DNA from: Agrococcus pavilionensis RW1
GTDB lineage: Bacteria > Actinomycetota > Actinomycetes > Actinomycetales > Microbacteriaceae
Assembly: GCF_000400485.1 (NCBI RefSeq)
Contig: NZ_ASHR01000001.1
Location: 1-64,000, forward strand
DNA length: 64,000 nucleotides
Reading direction: 5' to 3'
Positions 40,229 through 51,102 of the stretch are shown one piece after another. The notes below the pieces were generated by a model. The model made no database searches, was not told the DNA's origin, and saw nothing but the letters and a program-made list of their open reading frames with translations. Positions within the stretch are counted from its first letter, which is position 1; each line of letters begins with the position of its first letter. Made by a program: the position numbers and the translations under genes.

Positions 40229-41431
40229 TCACAGCCCCGCGGCGGCGCGCAGCGCGTCGACGCGGTCGAGCCGCTCCCACGTGAACCCGGGCAGCTCGCG
40301 GCCGAAGTGGCCGTACGCGGCGGTCTGGCGGTACTTCGGCTCGCGCAGCTCGAGGTCGCGCACGATCGCGCCCGGCCGGAGGTCGAAGACCTCCTGGATC
40401 GCCTCGCCGATCGCGAGGTCGTCGATCACGCCGGTGCCGAACGATTCGACGTAGAGGCCGACGGGCTGCGCCATCCCGATCGCGTAGGCGGCCTGCACCT
40501 CGAGCCGCTTCGCGAGCCCCGCGGCGACAGCGTTCTTCGCGACCCAGCGCAGCGCGTAGGCGGCCGAGCGGTCGACCTTCGACGGGTCCTTGCCGCTGAA
40601 CGCGCCGCCGCCGTGGCGAGCAGCGCCGCCGTAGGTGTCGACGATGATCTTGCGGCCCGTGAGCCCGGCGTCGCCCTTCGGGCCGCCGGTCAGGAACGAG
40701 CCGGAGGGGTTGACGATCGCGCGCATGCCGCTCGCGTCGAGGCCGAGCTCGGCGACGACGGGGGCGATGACGTGCTCGATCACCGCGTCGCGGATCTCGT
40801 CGTTCGTGACGCCAGGGGCGTGCTGCGTCGAGACGAGCACGGTGTCGACCGAGACGGGCGTGAAGCCGTCGTAGCCGATCGTCACCTGCGTCTTGCCGTC
40901 GGGCCGCAGGAACGGGATCTCGGCCGAGCGCCGGACGGCGGCCAGCCGCTCGGCGAGCCGGTGCGCGGCCCACGCGGTCGCCGGCATGAACGTCGGCGTC
41001 TCGTCGGTCGCGAAGCCGAACATGATGCCCTGGTCGCCGGCGCCGTCGCGGTCGAGCGGGTCGACGGAGCCGCCGCGCGCCTCGACGGCGGTGTCGACGC
41101 CCGTCGCGATCTCGGGGCTCTGCTCGCCGATCGAGACGGTCACGCCGCAGGAGTTGCCGTCGAACGAGACCTCGCTCGAGTCGTAGCCGATGTCGACGAT
41201 GACCTTCCGCACGACCGAGGCGATGTCGACGTAGCCGGTCGTGCGCACCTCGCCCGCGACGTGGACGAGACCGGTCGTGACGAGCGTCTCGACCGCGACG
41301 CGCGCCTCCGGGTCCTGCGCGAGCATCGCGTCGAGGATCGCGTCGGAGATCTGGTCGGAGATCTTGTCGGGGTGACCCTCGGTCACCGACTCCGACGTGA
41401 ACAGCCGGAGGCTGCCTGGACTGCTGCTCAC
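40229..41431 (-). CDS. metK: S-adenosylmethionine synthetase
   Basis: MetK makes SAM from methionine and ATP. The 400-aa protein has [21 protein letters not shown] (in the N-terminal domain), [15 protein letters not shown] and the phosphate loop [16 protein letters not shown]. The GTG start overlaps the coaBC stop codon and has an AAGGAG ribosome site inside coaBC. SAM made here is the methyl donor for RsmB encoded downstream. No riboswitch precedes it, as it is internal to the operon. Confidence 0.97.
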   Translation of the reverse strand: MSSSPGSLRLFTSESVTEGHPDKISDQISDAILDAMLAQDPEARVAVETLVTTGLVHVAGEVRTTGYVDIASVVRKVIVDIGYDSSEVSFDGNSCGVTVSIGEQSPEIATGVDTAVEARGGSVDPLDRDGAGDQGIMFGFATDETPTFMPATAWAAHRLAERLAAVRRSAEIPFLRPDGKTQVTIGYDGFTPVSVDTVLVSTQHAPGVTNDEIRDAVIEHVIAPVVAELGLDASGMRAIVNPSGSFLTGGPKGDAGLTGRKIIVDTYGGAARHGGGAFSGKDPSKVDRSAAYALRWVAKNAVAAGLAKRLEVQAAYAIGMAQPVGLYVESFGTGVIDDLAIGEAIQEVFDLRPGAIVRDLELREPKYRQTAAYGHFGRELPGFTWERLDRVDALRAAAGL

Positions 41432-42654
41432 TGCTGCTCCTTGCTCGTCGTGCCCGGGAGGCTCGTCGTGCCCGCGAGGCGCTGCGCGACGCAGTCGATG
41501 ATGGCCCGGGCCACTGACGCCTTCGCTCCCGACGCATCCGCCACGACGCCGTCGGCGTCGAGCACGCGCACGCGCGTCTCGACGGGGCCGAAGCCCTCGT
41601 CGTGGCCGACGCGGTTGAGCACGAGCAGGTCGGCGCCCTTCCGGGCGAGCTTCGCGCGACCGCGCTCGACGAGCGCGGCGTCGTCGGCCTCGGTCTCGGC
41701 GCCGAAGCCCACGAGCAGGCCATCGCGCGGCAGGCCCGCGAGCTCGGCGAGGATGTCGGGGTTGAGCTCGAGCTCGATCGTCGGCGCGTCGCCCCACGAC
41801 TCCTTCGAGCGCTTCTCGTCGGCGGCGCCGCGCACGCGGTAGTCGGCGACGGCCGCGGCCATCACCACGACGTCGGCGCTCGCGCGCTCGAGCATCGCCT
41901 CGCGCAGCTGCGCGGTCGTCTCGACCTCGACGAGCTCGACGCCCGCGGGCGCGGGCACGTGCAGGTTCGCGCCCACGAGCGTGACGGTCGCTCCCGCCGC
42001 GCGCGCCGCGCTCGCGAGGGCGACGCCCATCGCGCCGCTCGAGCGGTTGCCGACGAAGCGCACCGGGTCGATCGGCTCGCGCGTGCCGCCTGCCGAGACG
42101 ACGACCGAGCGGCCCGCGAGCGCGCCCGAGCGACCGGCTGCCTCGAGGGCCGCGGCGACGACCTCGCCGGGCTCGGCCATGCGGCCGAAGCCCTCGTCGC
42201 TGCCCGTGAGCGCGCCGGCGACGGGGCCGACGATCGTCGCGCCGCGCTCGGCGAGCACGCGCACGTTCGCCTGCACCGCCGGCTGCTCCCACATCTCGGT
42301 GTGCATCGCGGGCGCGATCACGAGCGGCGCGCGCGAGGCGAGCACCGTCGTGCCGAGCAGGTCGTCGGCGAGCCCGGTCGCGAGCTTCGCGAGCGTGTTC
42401 GCGGTCGCGGGCAGGATGACGATCAGGTCGGCCGACTGGCCGAGCGCGACGTGGCGCACGGCGGCGACGTCGTCGAAGACCTCGTCGGTGACGGGGTTGC
42501 GGCTGAGCGCCTCGAGCGTCGGGCGCCCGATGAAGCGCAGCGCCGAGGCGGTCGGAACGACGTGCACGTCGTGCCCCGCCTTCACGAGCTCGCGGATGGC
42601 GAGCGCGGCCTTGTAGGCGGCGATGCCGCCGGAGATCCCGACGACGACGCGCAT
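41428..42654 (-). CDS. coaBC: Bifunctional phosphopantothenoylcysteine decarboxylase/synthase
   Basis: CoaBC joins cysteine to 4'-phosphopantothenate (CoaB) and decarboxylates the product with FMN (CoaC). The 408-aa protein has the CoaC domain (about 1-185: [12 protein letters not shown], active His in [19 protein letters not shown]) and the CoaB domain (about 190-400: [25 protein letters not shown]). The segment that carries the ACG-type cysteine in many CoaC proteins reads [13 protein letters not shown], apparently a lineage variant. Its ATG overlaps the rpoZ stop codon by one base (TGATG). Confidence 0.95.
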   Translation of the reverse strand: MRVVVGISGGIAAYKAALAIRELVKAGHDVHVVPTASALRFIGRPTLEALSRNPVTDEVFDDVAAVRHVALGQSADLIVILPATANTLAKLATGLADDLLGTTVLASRAPLVIAPAMHTEMWEQPAVQANVRVLAERGATIVGPVAGALTGSDEGFGRMAEPGEVVAAALEAAGRSGALAGRSVVVSAGGTREPIDPVRFVGNRSSGAMGVALASAARAAGATVTLVGANLHVPAPAGVELVEVETTAQLREAMLERASADVVVMAAAVADYRVRGAADEKRSKESWGDAPTIELELNPDILAELAGLPRDGLLVGFGAETEADDAALVERGRAKLARKGADLLVLNRVGHDEGFGPVETRVRVLDADGVVADASGAKASVARAIIDCVAQRLAGTTSLPGTTSKEQQ

Positions 42655-42914
42655 CAGCCCTGCGCGGTCTCGTCCTTGGTCAGGACGAGCTTGTCCTGGT
42701 GGATCTCGTGCAGCGCGACCGAGAGCGGCTTGTCCTCGATCGTGGCGTCGACGAGCGGGCCGACGTTGTCGAACATCGATCCCTCGTGGATGTCGGTGTA
42801 GTAGTCGTTGATCTGGCGCGCGCGCTTCGCGGCGAAGATCACGAGCTGGTACTTGGAGTCGACCTTGTCGAGCACCTCGTCGATCGGCGGGTTGATGATG
42901 CCCTGCGTGGCCAT
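42654..42914 (-). CDS. rpoZ: RNA polymerase omega subunit
   Basis: Omega binds the beta' C-terminus and aids RNA polymerase assembly. The 86-aa protein has [31 protein letters not shown], in which the conserved [16 protein letters not shown] pattern is clear, then an acidic C-terminus. The ATG was chosen because of a strong AGGAGG ribosome site 6-7 nt upstream. It begins the run rpoZ-coaBC-metK-priA-fmt-rsmB-RES, with a probable -10 TAGGAT at 42997-43002. Confidence 0.95.
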   Translation of the reverse strand: MATQGIINPPIDEVLDKVDSKYQLVIFAAKRARQINDYYTDIHEGSMFDNVGPLVDATIEDKPLSVALHEIHQDKLVLTKDETAQG

Positions 42915-42996
42915 GCGTGCCTCCTGCGGCTGTGATCGGTGGCGGATGCGCGGGGTCGCCCCGCGAAGCTCGTGGCGCCGGTGGGCGCAAGCGTCC

Positions 42997-43002
42997 ATCC
43001 TA
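42997..43002 (-). promoter_or_regulatory. Putative rpoZ promoter -10 (TAGGAT)
   Basis: TAGGAT on the minus strand lies about 83 nt upstream of the rpoZ start, after the gmk terminator. No -35 match is clear. Confidence 0.4.
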
Positions 43003-43020
43003 TCGCGCGCTGGAGCTCTG

Positions 43021-43046
43021 GGCGACGGTCCTCTCGGACCGTCGCC
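43021..43046 (-). terminator. gmk terminator hairpin
   Basis: A perfect 11-bp stem (GGCGACGGTCC/GGACCGTCGCC) with loop TCTC lies 42 nt past the gmk stop codon. It probably ends the pyr-gmk transcript before the rpoZ promoter. Confidence 0.75.
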
Positions 43047-43088
43047 GCGACGCCAGCGCCGGGGCCCGTCCCGGGGCCCGAGCTCTGA

Positions 43089-44009
43089 CTACTCCCGAGC
43101 CTCCGCCTCCGCGGCGAGGATGCGCTCGACGACCTCGTGCGCGGCCTCGGCGACGTCGGAGTTGACGATCGTCGCGTCGAACTCCGGCTGGCTCGCGAGC
43201 TCGACCTTGGCGGTCTCGAGCCGCTTCGCGCGCTCCGCGGGCGTCTCGGTGCCGCGGCCGACGAGCCGGCGGACGAGCTCGTCCCACGAGGGCGGCGCGA
43301 GGAAGAGCAGCACGGCGTCGGGGAACGACTCGCGCACCTGCCGGGCGCCCTGCAGGTCGATCTCGAGCAGCACCGACGACCCCTCGTCGAGCGCCGCCTG
43401 CACGCTCGAGCGCGGCGTGCCGTAGCGCGACAGGTTGTGCACCGTCGCCCACTCGAGGAACTCGCCCTCGTCGACCATGCGGTCGAACTCGGCGTCGGAG
43501 ACGAAGGCGTAGTGCACGCCGTCGATCTCGCCGGGTCGCGGCGCCCGGGTCGTCGCGCTCACCGAGTGGCGGATCTGCGGGAAGTGCTCGCGCACGTACT
43601 GCGCGACGGTGCCCTTGCCGACCGCCGTCGGTCCCGCGAGCACGATGAGGCGAGGGCGACGCGAGGGATCCACGACGTCAAGCCAAGCGCGAACGCGCTC
43701 GCGCTGCAAACCGCCGAGCCCGCCGAGCCGCTTCGATGGGGCGATCGCGAGCTCGCGCATGAGCGTCTCGACGCGCTTGGGCCCCATGCCGCGGAGGCTC
43801 CCGAAGTACTCGGGCACGCGCAGCCGCGCCTCGACGCCGTCGGGCTCCTGCCACGCGCGCTCGGCGACGTCGCGCGGTCCGCGCTGCCCGGCGGCGAGCG
43901 CGCGCTTGACGGCAGCTCGCGCGCGGCGCGCCTCGATCGCCGCGCGACCGGCCGCGCCAGGGTCAGGGATGCTCCGCTCCGGGACGCCCCGGTCGCGGCT
44001 GCCGGTCAC
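43089..44009 (-). CDS. gmk: Integration host factor-guanylate kinase fusion
   Basis: This 306-aa protein joins two proteins usually encoded by adjacent actinobacterial genes. Residues about 22-110 match mIHF, the single-chain DNA-binding integration host factor, including [20 protein letters not shown] and [11 protein letters not shown]. Residues about 114-306 are a complete guanylate kinase (GMP to GDP) with P-loop GPTAVGKGT, the GMP-binding [17 protein letters not shown] and the [17 protein letters not shown] lid region. One frame runs through without a stop. A GTG at 43673 between the domains could start a free kinase but has no ribosome site. The gene's GTG start overlaps the pyrF stop codon. 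Confidence 0.9.
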   Translation of the reverse strand: MTGSRDRGVPERSIPDPGAAGRAAIEARRARAAVKRALAAGQRGPRDVAERAWQEPDGVEARLRVPEYFGSLRGMGPKRVETLMRELAIAPSKRLGGLGGLQRERVRAWLDVVDPSRRPRLIVLAGPTAVGKGTVAQYVREHFPQIRHSVSATTRAPRPGEIDGVHYAFVSDAEFDRMVDEGEFLEWATVHNLSRYGTPRSSVQAALDEGSSVLLEIDLQGARQVRESFPDAVLLFLAPPSWDELVRRLVGRGTETPAERAKRLETAKVELASQPEFDATIVNSDVAEAAHEVVERILAAEAEARE

Positions 44010-44809
44010 GGCAGCTCCCCGATCGCCGCGTCGATCGCCGGCGCGATGCCCTCGGGCCCCGCCTGCAGGATGCTGCGGCTCGCGCTCGCGAGCACGAGCG
44101 CGTCCGCGGGGAAGAGCCGGTGCAGGTCGGCGAGCCGAGCGCCCTGCGCGCCGAAGCCCGGCGCGAGGACGGGCGTGGATGCTTCGGGCGCGAGCCCGAA
44201 GGCGGCCCGGTCGATCGTCGCCCCGATGACGAGGCCGTGGCCCGCGCCCGTCGCGGCGTTGCGGGCGGCGACCTCGTCCGCGACGGCAGCGGCGACGGTG
44301 CGCCCGTCGTCGAGCCGCGCGCGCTGGATGGCCGCGCCCTCGGGGTTCGAGGTCGCCGCGAGCACGAACACGCCCTTGCCGGCTCGCTCGGCGGCCGCGA
44401 AGAGGCCCTCGAGCGCGCCGACGCCGAGGTAGGGGCTCGCGGTGAGCGCATCCGCCTCGAGCGGCGCGCCCGGCTCGAGCCACGCGGCCGCGTAGCCGAG
44501 CGTCGTCGAGCCGATGTCGCCGCGCTTCGCGTCGGCGATCGTCACGAGGCCAGCGGCGCGCGCGTCGGCGAGCACGCGCTCGAGCGCGCCGAGCCCCGCG
44601 GGCCCGAGCGCCTCGAAGAGCGCGGCCTGCGGCTTGACGACGCCGACGCGCCCGGCCGCGGCCTCGACCACCGCGCGGCCGAAGCGCTCGACGCCCGACG
44701 CATCCGCCGGCAGGCCCCACCGCTCGAGCAGCGCGGGGTGGGGGTCGATGCCGACGCACAGCGCGCCGCGCCGCCGGACGGCGTCGCCGAGCCGCTCGAA
44801 GAAGGTCAC
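44006..44809 (-). CDS. pyrF: Orotidine 5'-phosphate decarboxylase (type 2)
   Basis: PyrF converts OMP to UMP, the last step of de novo pyrimidine synthesis. The 267-aa protein is the type 2 family common in actinobacteria, with [21 protein letters not shown], and the catalytic [13 protein letters not shown]. The GTG start overlaps the carB stop codon and its stop overlaps the fusion gene, so mIHF-Gmk is translated in line with the pyrimidine enzymes. Confidence 0.95.
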   Translation of the reverse strand: MTFFERLGDAVRRRGALCVGIDPHPALLERWGLPADASGVERFGRAVVEAAAGRVGVVKPQAALFEALGPAGLGALERVLADARAAGLVTIADAKRGDIGSTTLGYAAAWLEPGAPLEADALTASPYLGVGALEGLFAAAERAGKGVFVLAATSNPEGAAIQRARLDDGRTVAAAVADEVAARNAATGAGHGLVIGATIDRAAFGLAPEASTPVLAPGFGAQGARLADLHRLFPADALVLASASRSILQAGPEGIAPAIDAAIGELP

Positions 44810-47800
44810 GCCGACCGCCGCGCGTGGTACTCCTGCAGGCTCGTCACCTCGAACGCCTCGCGAGCCGCCTCGATCGCCGCGACCGCGGCGCCGAGCTGCG
44901 CGACGGTCGTGAAGAGCGCCTTGTCGCCCGCGACCGTGGCCGCCCGGATCTCGTACCCGTCGGCGCGCGCGATGCCGCCCGTGGGGGTGTTGATGATGAT
45001 GTCGATCTCCCCCGCGTCGATGAGGTCGACGATCGAGGGCTCCTCGCCCGCCTCGGAGTGCTTGCGCACCGTGCGCACGGCGATGCCGTTGCGCGCGAGC
45101 ACCTCGGCCGTGCCGGTCGTGGCGACGATGTCGAAGCCGAGCTGCTGCAGCCGGTGCATCGGCAGCACCGCCTGGCGCTTGTCGCGGTCGGAGAGCGAGA
45201 CGAAGACGGTGCCCGAGGTGGGCAGCCCGCCGTAGGCGGCGGCCTGGCTCTTCGCGAACGCGGTCGGGAAGTCGCGGTCGATGCCCATGACCTCGCCGGT
45301 CGAGCGCATCTCGGGTCCGAGCAGCGAGTCGACCATGCGGCCGTCGGCGGTGCGGAACCGGCGGAACGGCAGCACGGCCTCCTTGACCGCGACCGGCGCG
45401 TCGATCGGCATGACGGTGCCGTCGCGCTCGGGCAGCATGCCCTCGGCGCGCAGCTCCGCGATCGTCGAGCCCGCGAGCACGCGCGCGTTCGCCTTCGCGA
45501 TCGGCGTGCCGATCGCCTTCGCGACGAACGGCACCGTGCGGCTCGCGCGCGGGTTCGCCTCGATCACATGGAGCACCCCCGCGCCGTACGCGAACTGCAC
45601 GTTGATGGGCCCGCGCACGTCGAGGCCCGCCGCGATCCGGTGCGTCGCGTCGCGGATCTCCTCGAGCTGCGCGCGGCCGAGGCCGACGGGCGGCATCGTG
45701 CACGACGAGTCGCCCGAGTGGATGCCCGCCTCCTCGATGTGCTCGAGGATGCCGCCGACGTAGAGCTCGTCGCCGTCGAAGATGGCGTCGACGTCGATCT
45801 CGATCGCGTCGTCGAGGAAGTGGTCGACGAGCAGCGGCGCCTGCGGACCGACGATGCCGTGCGCCGCGATGCGGTCGAAGTAGCCGTGGAGGCTCGCGGT
45901 GTCGTAGACGATCTCCATGCCGCGGCCGCCGAGCACGAACGAGGGGCGCACGAGCACCGGGTAGCCGATGCCCTCGGCGATCTCGATCGCCTCCCGCTCG
46001 TTCGTCGCGATGCCGTTGCGAGGCGCGACGAGGCCCGCCTCGTCGAGGATGCGCTGGAACAGGCCGCGCTCCTCCGCCGCGTCGATCGCGTCGGGCGTCG
46101 TGCCGAGGATCGGCACGCCCGCGGCCTCGAGGCCGCGTGCGAGGCCGAGCGGGGTCTGCCCGCCGAGCTGCACGATGACGCCGACGAGCTCGCCGGCGGC
46201 CTGCTCGACGTGCACGATCTCGAGCACGTCCTCGAGCGTGAGGGGCTCGAAGTAGAGCCGGTCGCTCGTGTCGTAGTCGGTCGAGACCGTCTCGGGGTTG
46301 CAGTTGACCATGATGGTCTCGAAGCCGGCGTCGGAGAGCGCGAACGACGCGTGCACGCACGAGTAGTCGAACTCGATGCCCTGCCCGATGCGGTTCGGGC
46401 CCGAGCCGAGGATGATGACCTTCCGGCGGTCGGAGGGCGCGACCTCCGTCTCGAGGTCGTAGCTCGAGTAGTGGTAGGGCGTCTCGGCCGGGAACTCGCC
46501 CGCGCACGTGTCGACGGTCTTGTAGACCGGCCGCACGCCCGCGGCCCAGCGCGCCTCGCGCACCTCCGCCTCGCCGATGCCGCGCAGCTGCGCGATCTGC
46601 GCGTCGGAGAAGCCGTGCTCCTTCGCGAGCCGCAGCCTCCCCTCGTCGAGGTCGCCCTCGCGGATGGCGTCGGCGACCTCGTTGATGAGCACGAGCTGGT
46701 CGAGGAACCACGGGTCGATGCCGGTCGCCTCATGGGCCTGCTCGATCGTCGCGCCCGCGCGCAGCGCCTGCTGCAGCGTCACGATGCGGCCGTCGGTCGG
46801 CACGCGCGCGGCGTCGAGCAGCGCCGCCGCGTCGCCCGGCTCGCCCTCCCAATGGAACGAGGAGCCGCGCTTCTCGAGCGAGCGGAGGGCCTTCTGGAGG
46901 GCCTGCGCGTAGGTGCGCCCGATCGCCATGGCCTCGCCGACGGACTTCATGGTCGTCGTGAGGGTCGCATCCGCCGCCGGGAACTTCTCGAAGTTGAAGC
47001 GCGGCACCTTGACGACGACGTAGTCGAGCGCGGGCTCGAACGATGCGGGCGTGACCTTCGTGATGTCGTTCGGGATCTCGTCGAGGCGGTAGCCGAGCGC
47101 GAGCTTCGCCGCGATCTTCGCGATCGGGAAGCCCGTCGCCTTCGAGGCGAGCGCCGAGGAGCGCGAGACGCGCGGGTTCATCTCGATGACGATGATGCGG
47201 CCCGTCGCGGGGTCGACGGCGAACTGGATGTTGCAGCCGCCCGTGTCGACGCCGACGCGCCGGATGATGTCGATGCCGATGTCGCGCAGGCGCTGGAACT
47301 CGCGGTCGGTGAGGGTGAGCGCGGGCGCGACGGTGATCGAGTCGCCCGTGTGCACGCCGACGGCGTCGACGTTCTCGATCGAGCACACGACGACCGTGTT
47401 GTCGGCCTGGTCGCGCATGAGCTCGAGTTCGTACTCCTTCCAGCCGAGGATCGACTCCTCGAGCAGCACCTCGCCGATCGTCGACGAGTGGATGCCGTCG
47501 CCGACGAAGCGGCGCAGCTCGGCCTCGTCGTGCGCGAAGCCCGAGCCGAGGCCGCCCATCGTGAACGAGGGGCGCACGACGACCGGGTAGCCGTACTCCT
47601 CGGCGAACGCGATCGCGTCGTCGACCGAGCGCGCGATCGCGCTCGAGGCCACGTCGGCGCCGGCCTCGAGCACGAGCTGCTTGAAGAGCTGGCGGTCCTC
47701 GCCGCGCTGGATCGCGTCGACCTTCGCGCCGATGAGCTCGACGCCGTGGCGGGCGAGGATGCCCTGCTCGTGCAGCGCGATCGCCGCGTTGAGCGCGGTC

Positions 47801-48078
47801 TGGCCGCCGAGCGTCGGCAGGATCGCGTCGGGGCGCTCCTTCACGATGATCGTCTCGATCACCTCGGGCGTGATCGGCTCGATGTAGGTCGCGTCGGCGA
47901 AGTCGGGGTCGGTCATGATCGTCGCCGGGTTGGAGTTGACGAGGATGACGCGCACGCCCTCCTCGCGCAGCACCCGGCACGCCTGGGTGCCCGAGTAGTC
48001 GAACTCGGCCGCCTGGCCGATGACGATCGGCCCGGAGCCGATGACGAGGACGGAGCGGATGTCGTCGCGCTTGGGCAC
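44806..48078 (-). CDS. carB: Carbamoyl-phosphate synthase large subunit
   Basis: CarB makes carbamoyl phosphate from bicarbonate, ATP and ammonia delivered by CarA. The 1090-aa protein has two duplicated ATP-grasp halves ([21 protein letters not shown] near the N-terminus and [20 protein letters not shown] near residue 560) and a C-terminal MGS-like allosteric domain (about 950-1090). Its GTG start shares one base with the carA TAG stop codon (TAGTG). It serves both pyrimidine and arginine synthesis. Confidence 0.97.
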   Translation of the reverse strand: MPKRDDIRSVLVIGSGPIVIGQAAEFDYSGTQACRVLREEGVRVILVNSNPATIMTDPDFADATYIEPITPEVIETIIVKERPDAILPTLGGQTALNAAIALHEQGILARHGVELIGAKVDAIQRGEDRQLFKQLVLEAGADVASSAIARSVDDAIAFAEEYGYPVVVRPSFTMGGLGSGFAHDEAELRRFVGDGIHSSTIGEVLLEESILGWKEYELELMRDQADNTVVVCSIENVDAVGVHTGDSITVAPALTLTDREFQRLRDIGIDIIRRVGVDTGGCNIQFAVDPATGRIIVIEMNPRVSRSSALASKATGFPIAKIAAKLALGYRLDEIPNDITKVTPASFEPALDYVVVKVPRFNFEKFPAADATLTTTMKSVGEAMAIGRTYAQALQKALRSLEKRGSSFHWEGEPGDAAALLDAARVPTDGRIVTLQQALRAGATIEQAHEATGIDPWFLDQLVLINEVADAIREGDLDEGRLRLAKEHGFSDAQIAQLRGIGEAEVREARWAAGVRPVYKTVDTCAGEFPAETPYHYSSYDLETEVAPSDRRKVIILGSGPNRIGQGIEFDYSCVHASFALSDAGFETIMVNCNPETVSTDYDTSDRLYFEPLTLEDVLEIVHVEQAAGELVGVIVQLGGQTPLGLARGLEAAGVPILGTTPDAIDAAEERGLFQRILDEAGLVAPRNGIATNEREAIEIAEGIGYPVLVRPSFVLGGRGMEIVYDTASLHGYFDRIAAHGIVGPQAPLLVDHFLDDAIEIDVDAIFDGDELYVGGILEHIEEAGIHSGDSSCTMPPVGLGRAQLEEIRDATHRIAAGLDVRGPINVQFAYGAGVLHVIEANPRASRTVPFVAKAIGTPIAKANARVLAGSTIAELRAEGMLPERDGTVMPIDAPVAVKEAVLPFRRFRTADGRMVDSLLGPEMRSTGEVMGIDRDFPTAFAKSQAAAYGGLPTSGTVFVSLSDRDKRQAVLPMHRLQQLGFDIVATTGTAEVLARNGIAVRTVRKHSEAGEEPSIVDLIDAGEIDIIINTPTGGIARADGYEIRAATVAGDKALFTTVAQLGAAVAAIEAAREAFEVTSLQEYHARRSA

Positions 48079-49328
48079 TAGGCGTCCTTCTGGTCGGAGT
48101 CGGAGTCGGAGTCGTGAGAGGCGGCGGCGGCGCGCACGTCGTCGGTCGCCGTGTCGGCGCCCGTCGGGCGCGCGCCGGCGCGATGCGCGAGCACGAGCTC
48201 GCGGAAGCGGCCGAAGAGGTGGTGGGCGTCGTTCGGGCCGGCCGCGGCCTCCGGGTGGTACTGCACGCTGAAGGCGGGGATGTCGAGCGCTCGCAGGCCC
48301 TCGACCACCTCGTCGTTGAGCGAGAAGTGGCTCACCTCGACGCGGCCGAAGCCCGCGGGGCTCTCGAGCTGCTCGCGCAGCGGCGCGTCGACGGCGAAGC
48401 CGTGGTTCTGGCTCGTGATCTCGACGCGTCCGGTCGCGGTGTCGAGCACGGGCTGGTTGATGCCGCGGTGGCCGAACGGCAGCTTGTAGGTGCCGAAGCC
48501 GAGCGCGCGGCCGAGCAGCTGGTTGCCGAAGCAGATGCCGAAGAACGGCAGGTCCTCGCGCAGCAGCCCCTGCAGGAGCGAGACCTGGTCGTCGCTCGCG
48601 GCCGGGTCGCCGGGGCCGTTCGAGTAGAACGCGGCGATCGGCTCGTGCTCGAGCACCTGCTCGAGCGTCGCGTCCTGCGGCAGCACGACGAGGTCGAAGC
48701 CCTGCTGCTGCAGGTACTTGAGGGTGGATGCCTTGACCCCGAGGTCGAGCACGGCGAGCGTGCCGATCGACTCCCCGATCGCCGGCAGCCGGTAGGCCTC
48801 GGGCGTCGAGACGAGCTCGGCGAGGCTCCGGCCGGTCATCTCGGGGCTCTCGCGCACCGCCGCGAGCATCGCCTCGTCGCTCTCGAGCGCGTCGCCCGAG
48901 AAGACGCCGGCGCGCATCGCGCCCGCGTCGCGGAGGCGGCGGGTGACGGCGCGGGTGTCGATGCCCGCGATGCCGACGATGCCGTCCTCGGCGAGCTGCG
49001 CCTCGAGCGAGCCCTCGGCGCGCCAGTTCGAGACGACGCGGCTCGCGGCGCGCACGACGTACCCGGCGGGCCACGCGCGGCGCGACTCGGCGTCCTCGGC
49101 GTTGACGCCGGTGTTGCCGATGTGCGGCGCGGTCTGCACGACGATCTGGCCTGCGTAGGAGGGGTCGCTGAGCGTCTCCTGGTAGCCGGTCATGCCGGTC
49201 GCGAAGACGGCCTCGCCGAGCGCTCGGCCGGTCGCGCCGTAGGCGGAGCCGCGGTAGATCGTGCCGTCCTCGAGCACGAGGGCGGCGTCCTGAGCCTGCC
49301 GGAGGGCGGCGGGTGCGGGGGTGGTCAT
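48078..49328 (-). CDS. carA: Carbamoyl-phosphate synthase small subunit
   Basis: CarA hydrolyses glutamine and channels ammonia to CarB. The 416-aa protein has the N-terminal CPSase domain ([33 protein letters not shown]) and a class I amidotransferase with the nucleophile in [10 protein letters not shown] and the His-Glu pair in VQYHPEA. An extra Ala-rich tail of about 25 residues ends in alternating Ser-Asp ([10 protein letters not shown]), encoded by a short GAGTCG-type microrepeat. The ATG overlaps the upstream gene's stop codon. Confidence 0.96.
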   Translation of the reverse strand: MTTPAPAALRQAQDAALVLEDGTIYRGSAYGATGRALGEAVFATGMTGYQETLSDPSYAGQIVVQTAPHIGNTGVNAEDAESRRAWPAGYVVRAASRVVSNWRAEGSLEAQLAEDGIVGIAGIDTRAVTRRLRDAGAMRAGVFSGDALESDEAMLAAVRESPEMTGRSLAELVSTPEAYRLPAIGESIGTLAVLDLGVKASTLKYLQQQGFDLVVLPQDATLEQVLEHEPIAAFYSNGPGDPAASDDQVSLLQGLLREDLPFFGICFGNQLLGRALGFGTYKLPFGHRGINQPVLDTATGRVEITSQNHGFAVDAPLREQLESPAGFGRVEVSHFSLNDEVVEGLRALDIPAFSVQYHPEAAAGPNDAHHLFGRFRELVLAHRAGARPTGADTATDDVRAAAASHDSDSDSDQKDA

Positions 49329-49807
49329 GAGCGTGCTCCTTCCCGGGCGAGGGCGCGCAGCGCCTCGAACGCCTCGGTGTCGTCGCCGATGAGGCGGAGG
49401 TAGGTGTCGACCTCGGCGCCGAGCGAGTGGGCGATCACGATGATCCCCCCGGGCTCGACGACGCGGTCGATGGTCCAGGTGGCCCGCTCGACCGCACGGA
49501 TGCGGTCGGCGGGGATGCGCATCTCGCGCCGGTCGGCGACGAGCTGCACGCCGGCCGGGTCGATCGCGACCCGGGTGCGGCCGCGGAAGCCGAGGCCGTG
49601 GGCGAAGATGCGCTGGTAGGGCTCGCCGGCGCGCGTCGTCGCGACGTAGAGCGCTTCGGCGACGAGGGTCGGCGCGGCGTCGATCCACGGCAGCGGCGGC
49701 TCGACGTCGCGCTGGCGTCGTCGGTGGGCGAGCACGCCGAGCACGGCGAGCAGCGCGAGTAGGGCCACGAGGCCCGCGCTCAGCAGCGCGAACAGCTCCT
49801 TGGTCAT
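49325..49807 (-). CDS. PH-like domain membrane protein in the pyr operon
   Basis: This 160-aa protein has one N-terminal membrane helix (about 5-28, [22 protein letters not shown]), a basic stop-transfer stretch (HRRRQR), and a soluble domain predicted to be a bacterial PH-like fold ([41 protein letters not shown]). It overlaps both pyrC and carA by 4 bp (ATGA), so it is made together with the pyrimidine enzymes. Similar proteins occur at this place in other actinobacteria. I know of no demonstrated function; anchoring the CarAB/PyrC enzymes to the membrane is speculation. Confidence 0.8.
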   Translation of the reverse strand: MTKELFALLSAGLVALLALLAVLGVLAHRRRQRDVEPPLPWIDAAPTLVAEALYVATTRAGEPYQRIFAHGLGFRGRTRVAIDPAGVQLVADRREMRIPADRIRAVERATWTIDRVVEPGGIIVIAHSLGAEVDTYLRLIGDDTEAFEALRALAREGARS

Positions 49808-51102
49808 CGTCCGACCTCCTCGGTCACGATCCGTCCGTCGGCGAGCGTGCGGCGGCCCGCGTGCCAGACGTGCAGCACGCGGCCGGGCAGCTCCCGGCCG
49901 AGGTAGGGCGAGTTCGCCGAGCGCCCCCGAAGGTGCCGCTCCTCGACGACGGCGCGCGCGGCGGGGTCGACGAGCACGACGTGCGCGGAAGCGCCCACTT
50001 CGAGCGGCGCGTCGTAGCCGGGCTCCCGGCCGATCGCGGCGGGCGTCGTCGACATCGCGCGCGCGACGCCGGCCCAGTCCATGAGCCCCGTCTCGACCAT
50101 CGCCATCTGCACCACCGACAGCGCCGTCTCGAGCCCGACCATGCCGAACGCGGCGTCCGCGAACGCCGTGAGCTTCGCCTCCGGCGCGTGCGGCGCGTGG
50201 TCGGTCGCGACGATGTCGATCGTGCCGTCGGCGAGCGCCTCGCGGAGCGCGCGCACGTCGGCGTCGGTGCGCAGCGGCGGGTTGACCTTGAAGCGCGCGT
50301 CGTAGGAGCGCACCAGGTCCTCGGTGAGCAGCAGGTGGTGCGGCGCGACCTCGGCGGTGATGCGCACGCCGCGCGCCTTCGCGGCGCGCACGACCTCGAC
50401 CGTCTCGGCGGTCGAGACGTGGCACACGTGCAGGCGGGCGCCGGCGAGTTCGGCGAGCATCGCGTCGCGCGCGACGATCGACGCCTCGGCGACCGAGGGC
50501 CAGCCGCCGAGCCCGAGCTCGGCCGAGAGCGGGCCCTCGTGCATGACGGCGCCGCGCGTGAGCGCCGGGTCCTGCGCGTGCTGCGCGACCACCGCGTCGA
50601 GCGCGGCGGCGTGCTCGAGCGCGCGCCGCATGAGCTCGGCGTCGTGCACGCAGTGGCCGTCGTCGCTGAAGACGGTGACGCGAGCGGCGCTGCGGGCGAG
50701 CATCGTCATGTCGGCGAGCCGCTCCCCCGCGAGGCCGACCGTGACGGCGCCGATGGGCCGCACGGTCGCGAGGCCCGCCTCGAGGCCGAGCCGGTGCACC
50801 TGCTCGACGACCGCCGGGGTGTCGGCGACGGGGTTCGTGTTCGCCATCGCGAAGACGCACGTGAAGCCGCCCGCCGCCGCGGCGCGCACGCCGCTCGCGA
50901 CCGTCTCGGCCTGCTCGCCGCCGGGCTGGCGCAGGTGGGCGTGGAGGTCGACGAGCCCGGGGAGGGCGATGAGGCCGGATGCGTCGATCACCTCGGCGCG
51001 ATCGCGATCGATCGCGCTCGGGTCGACGAGGGCGTCGCCCTCGATCGCGAGGTCGCGCGGTTCGCCGCCGAGCACGGCGGCGCCGGTGAGCAGGGTCGTC
51101 AT
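49804..51102 (-). CDS. pyrC: Dihydroorotase
   Basis: PyrC cyclises carbamoyl-aspartate to dihydroorotate. The 432-aa amidohydrolase has the zinc ligands in [21 protein letters not shown]-type [10 protein letters not shown], and [11 protein letters not shown], plus the catalytic Asp in [13 protein letters not shown]. This is the class I form. It overlaps pyrB and the PH-like gene by 4 bp each. Confidence 0.96.
   Translation of the reverse strand: MTTLLTGAAVLGGEPRDLAIEGDALVDPSAIDRDRAEVIDASGLIALPGLVDLHAHLRQPGGEQAETVASGVRAAAAGGFTCVFAMANTNPVADTPAVVEQVHRLGLEAGLATVRPIGAVTVGLAGERLADMTMLARSAARVTVFSDDGHCVHDAELMRRALEHAAALDAVVAQHAQDPALTRGAVMHEGPLSAELGLGGWPSVAEASIVARDAMLAELAGARLHVCHVSTAETVEVVRAAKARGVRITAEVAPHHLLLTEDLVRSYDARFKVNPPLRTDADVRALREALADGTIDIVATDHAPHAPEAKLTAFADAAFGMVGLETALSVVQMAMVETGLMDWAGVARAMSTTPAAIGREPGYDAPLEVGASAHVVLVDPAARAVVEERHLRGRSANSPYLGRELPGRVLHVWHAGRRTLADGRIVTEEVGR

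Noticed and set aside
41432-41500. SAM riboswitch before metK
   Set aside because: metK overlaps coaBC by 4 bp, so there is no leader to hold one.
43673-43675. GTG at the mIHF/Gmk boundary as a separate gmk start
   Set aside because: It is in frame, but no Shine-Dalgarno sequence precedes it and the frame upstream is fully open and mIHF-like; kept only as an alternative.
44824-48081. A 1085-aa plus-strand open frame opposite carB
   Set aside because: Antisense shadow of carB with low-complexity Arg/Asp/Val-rich sequence and no domain.
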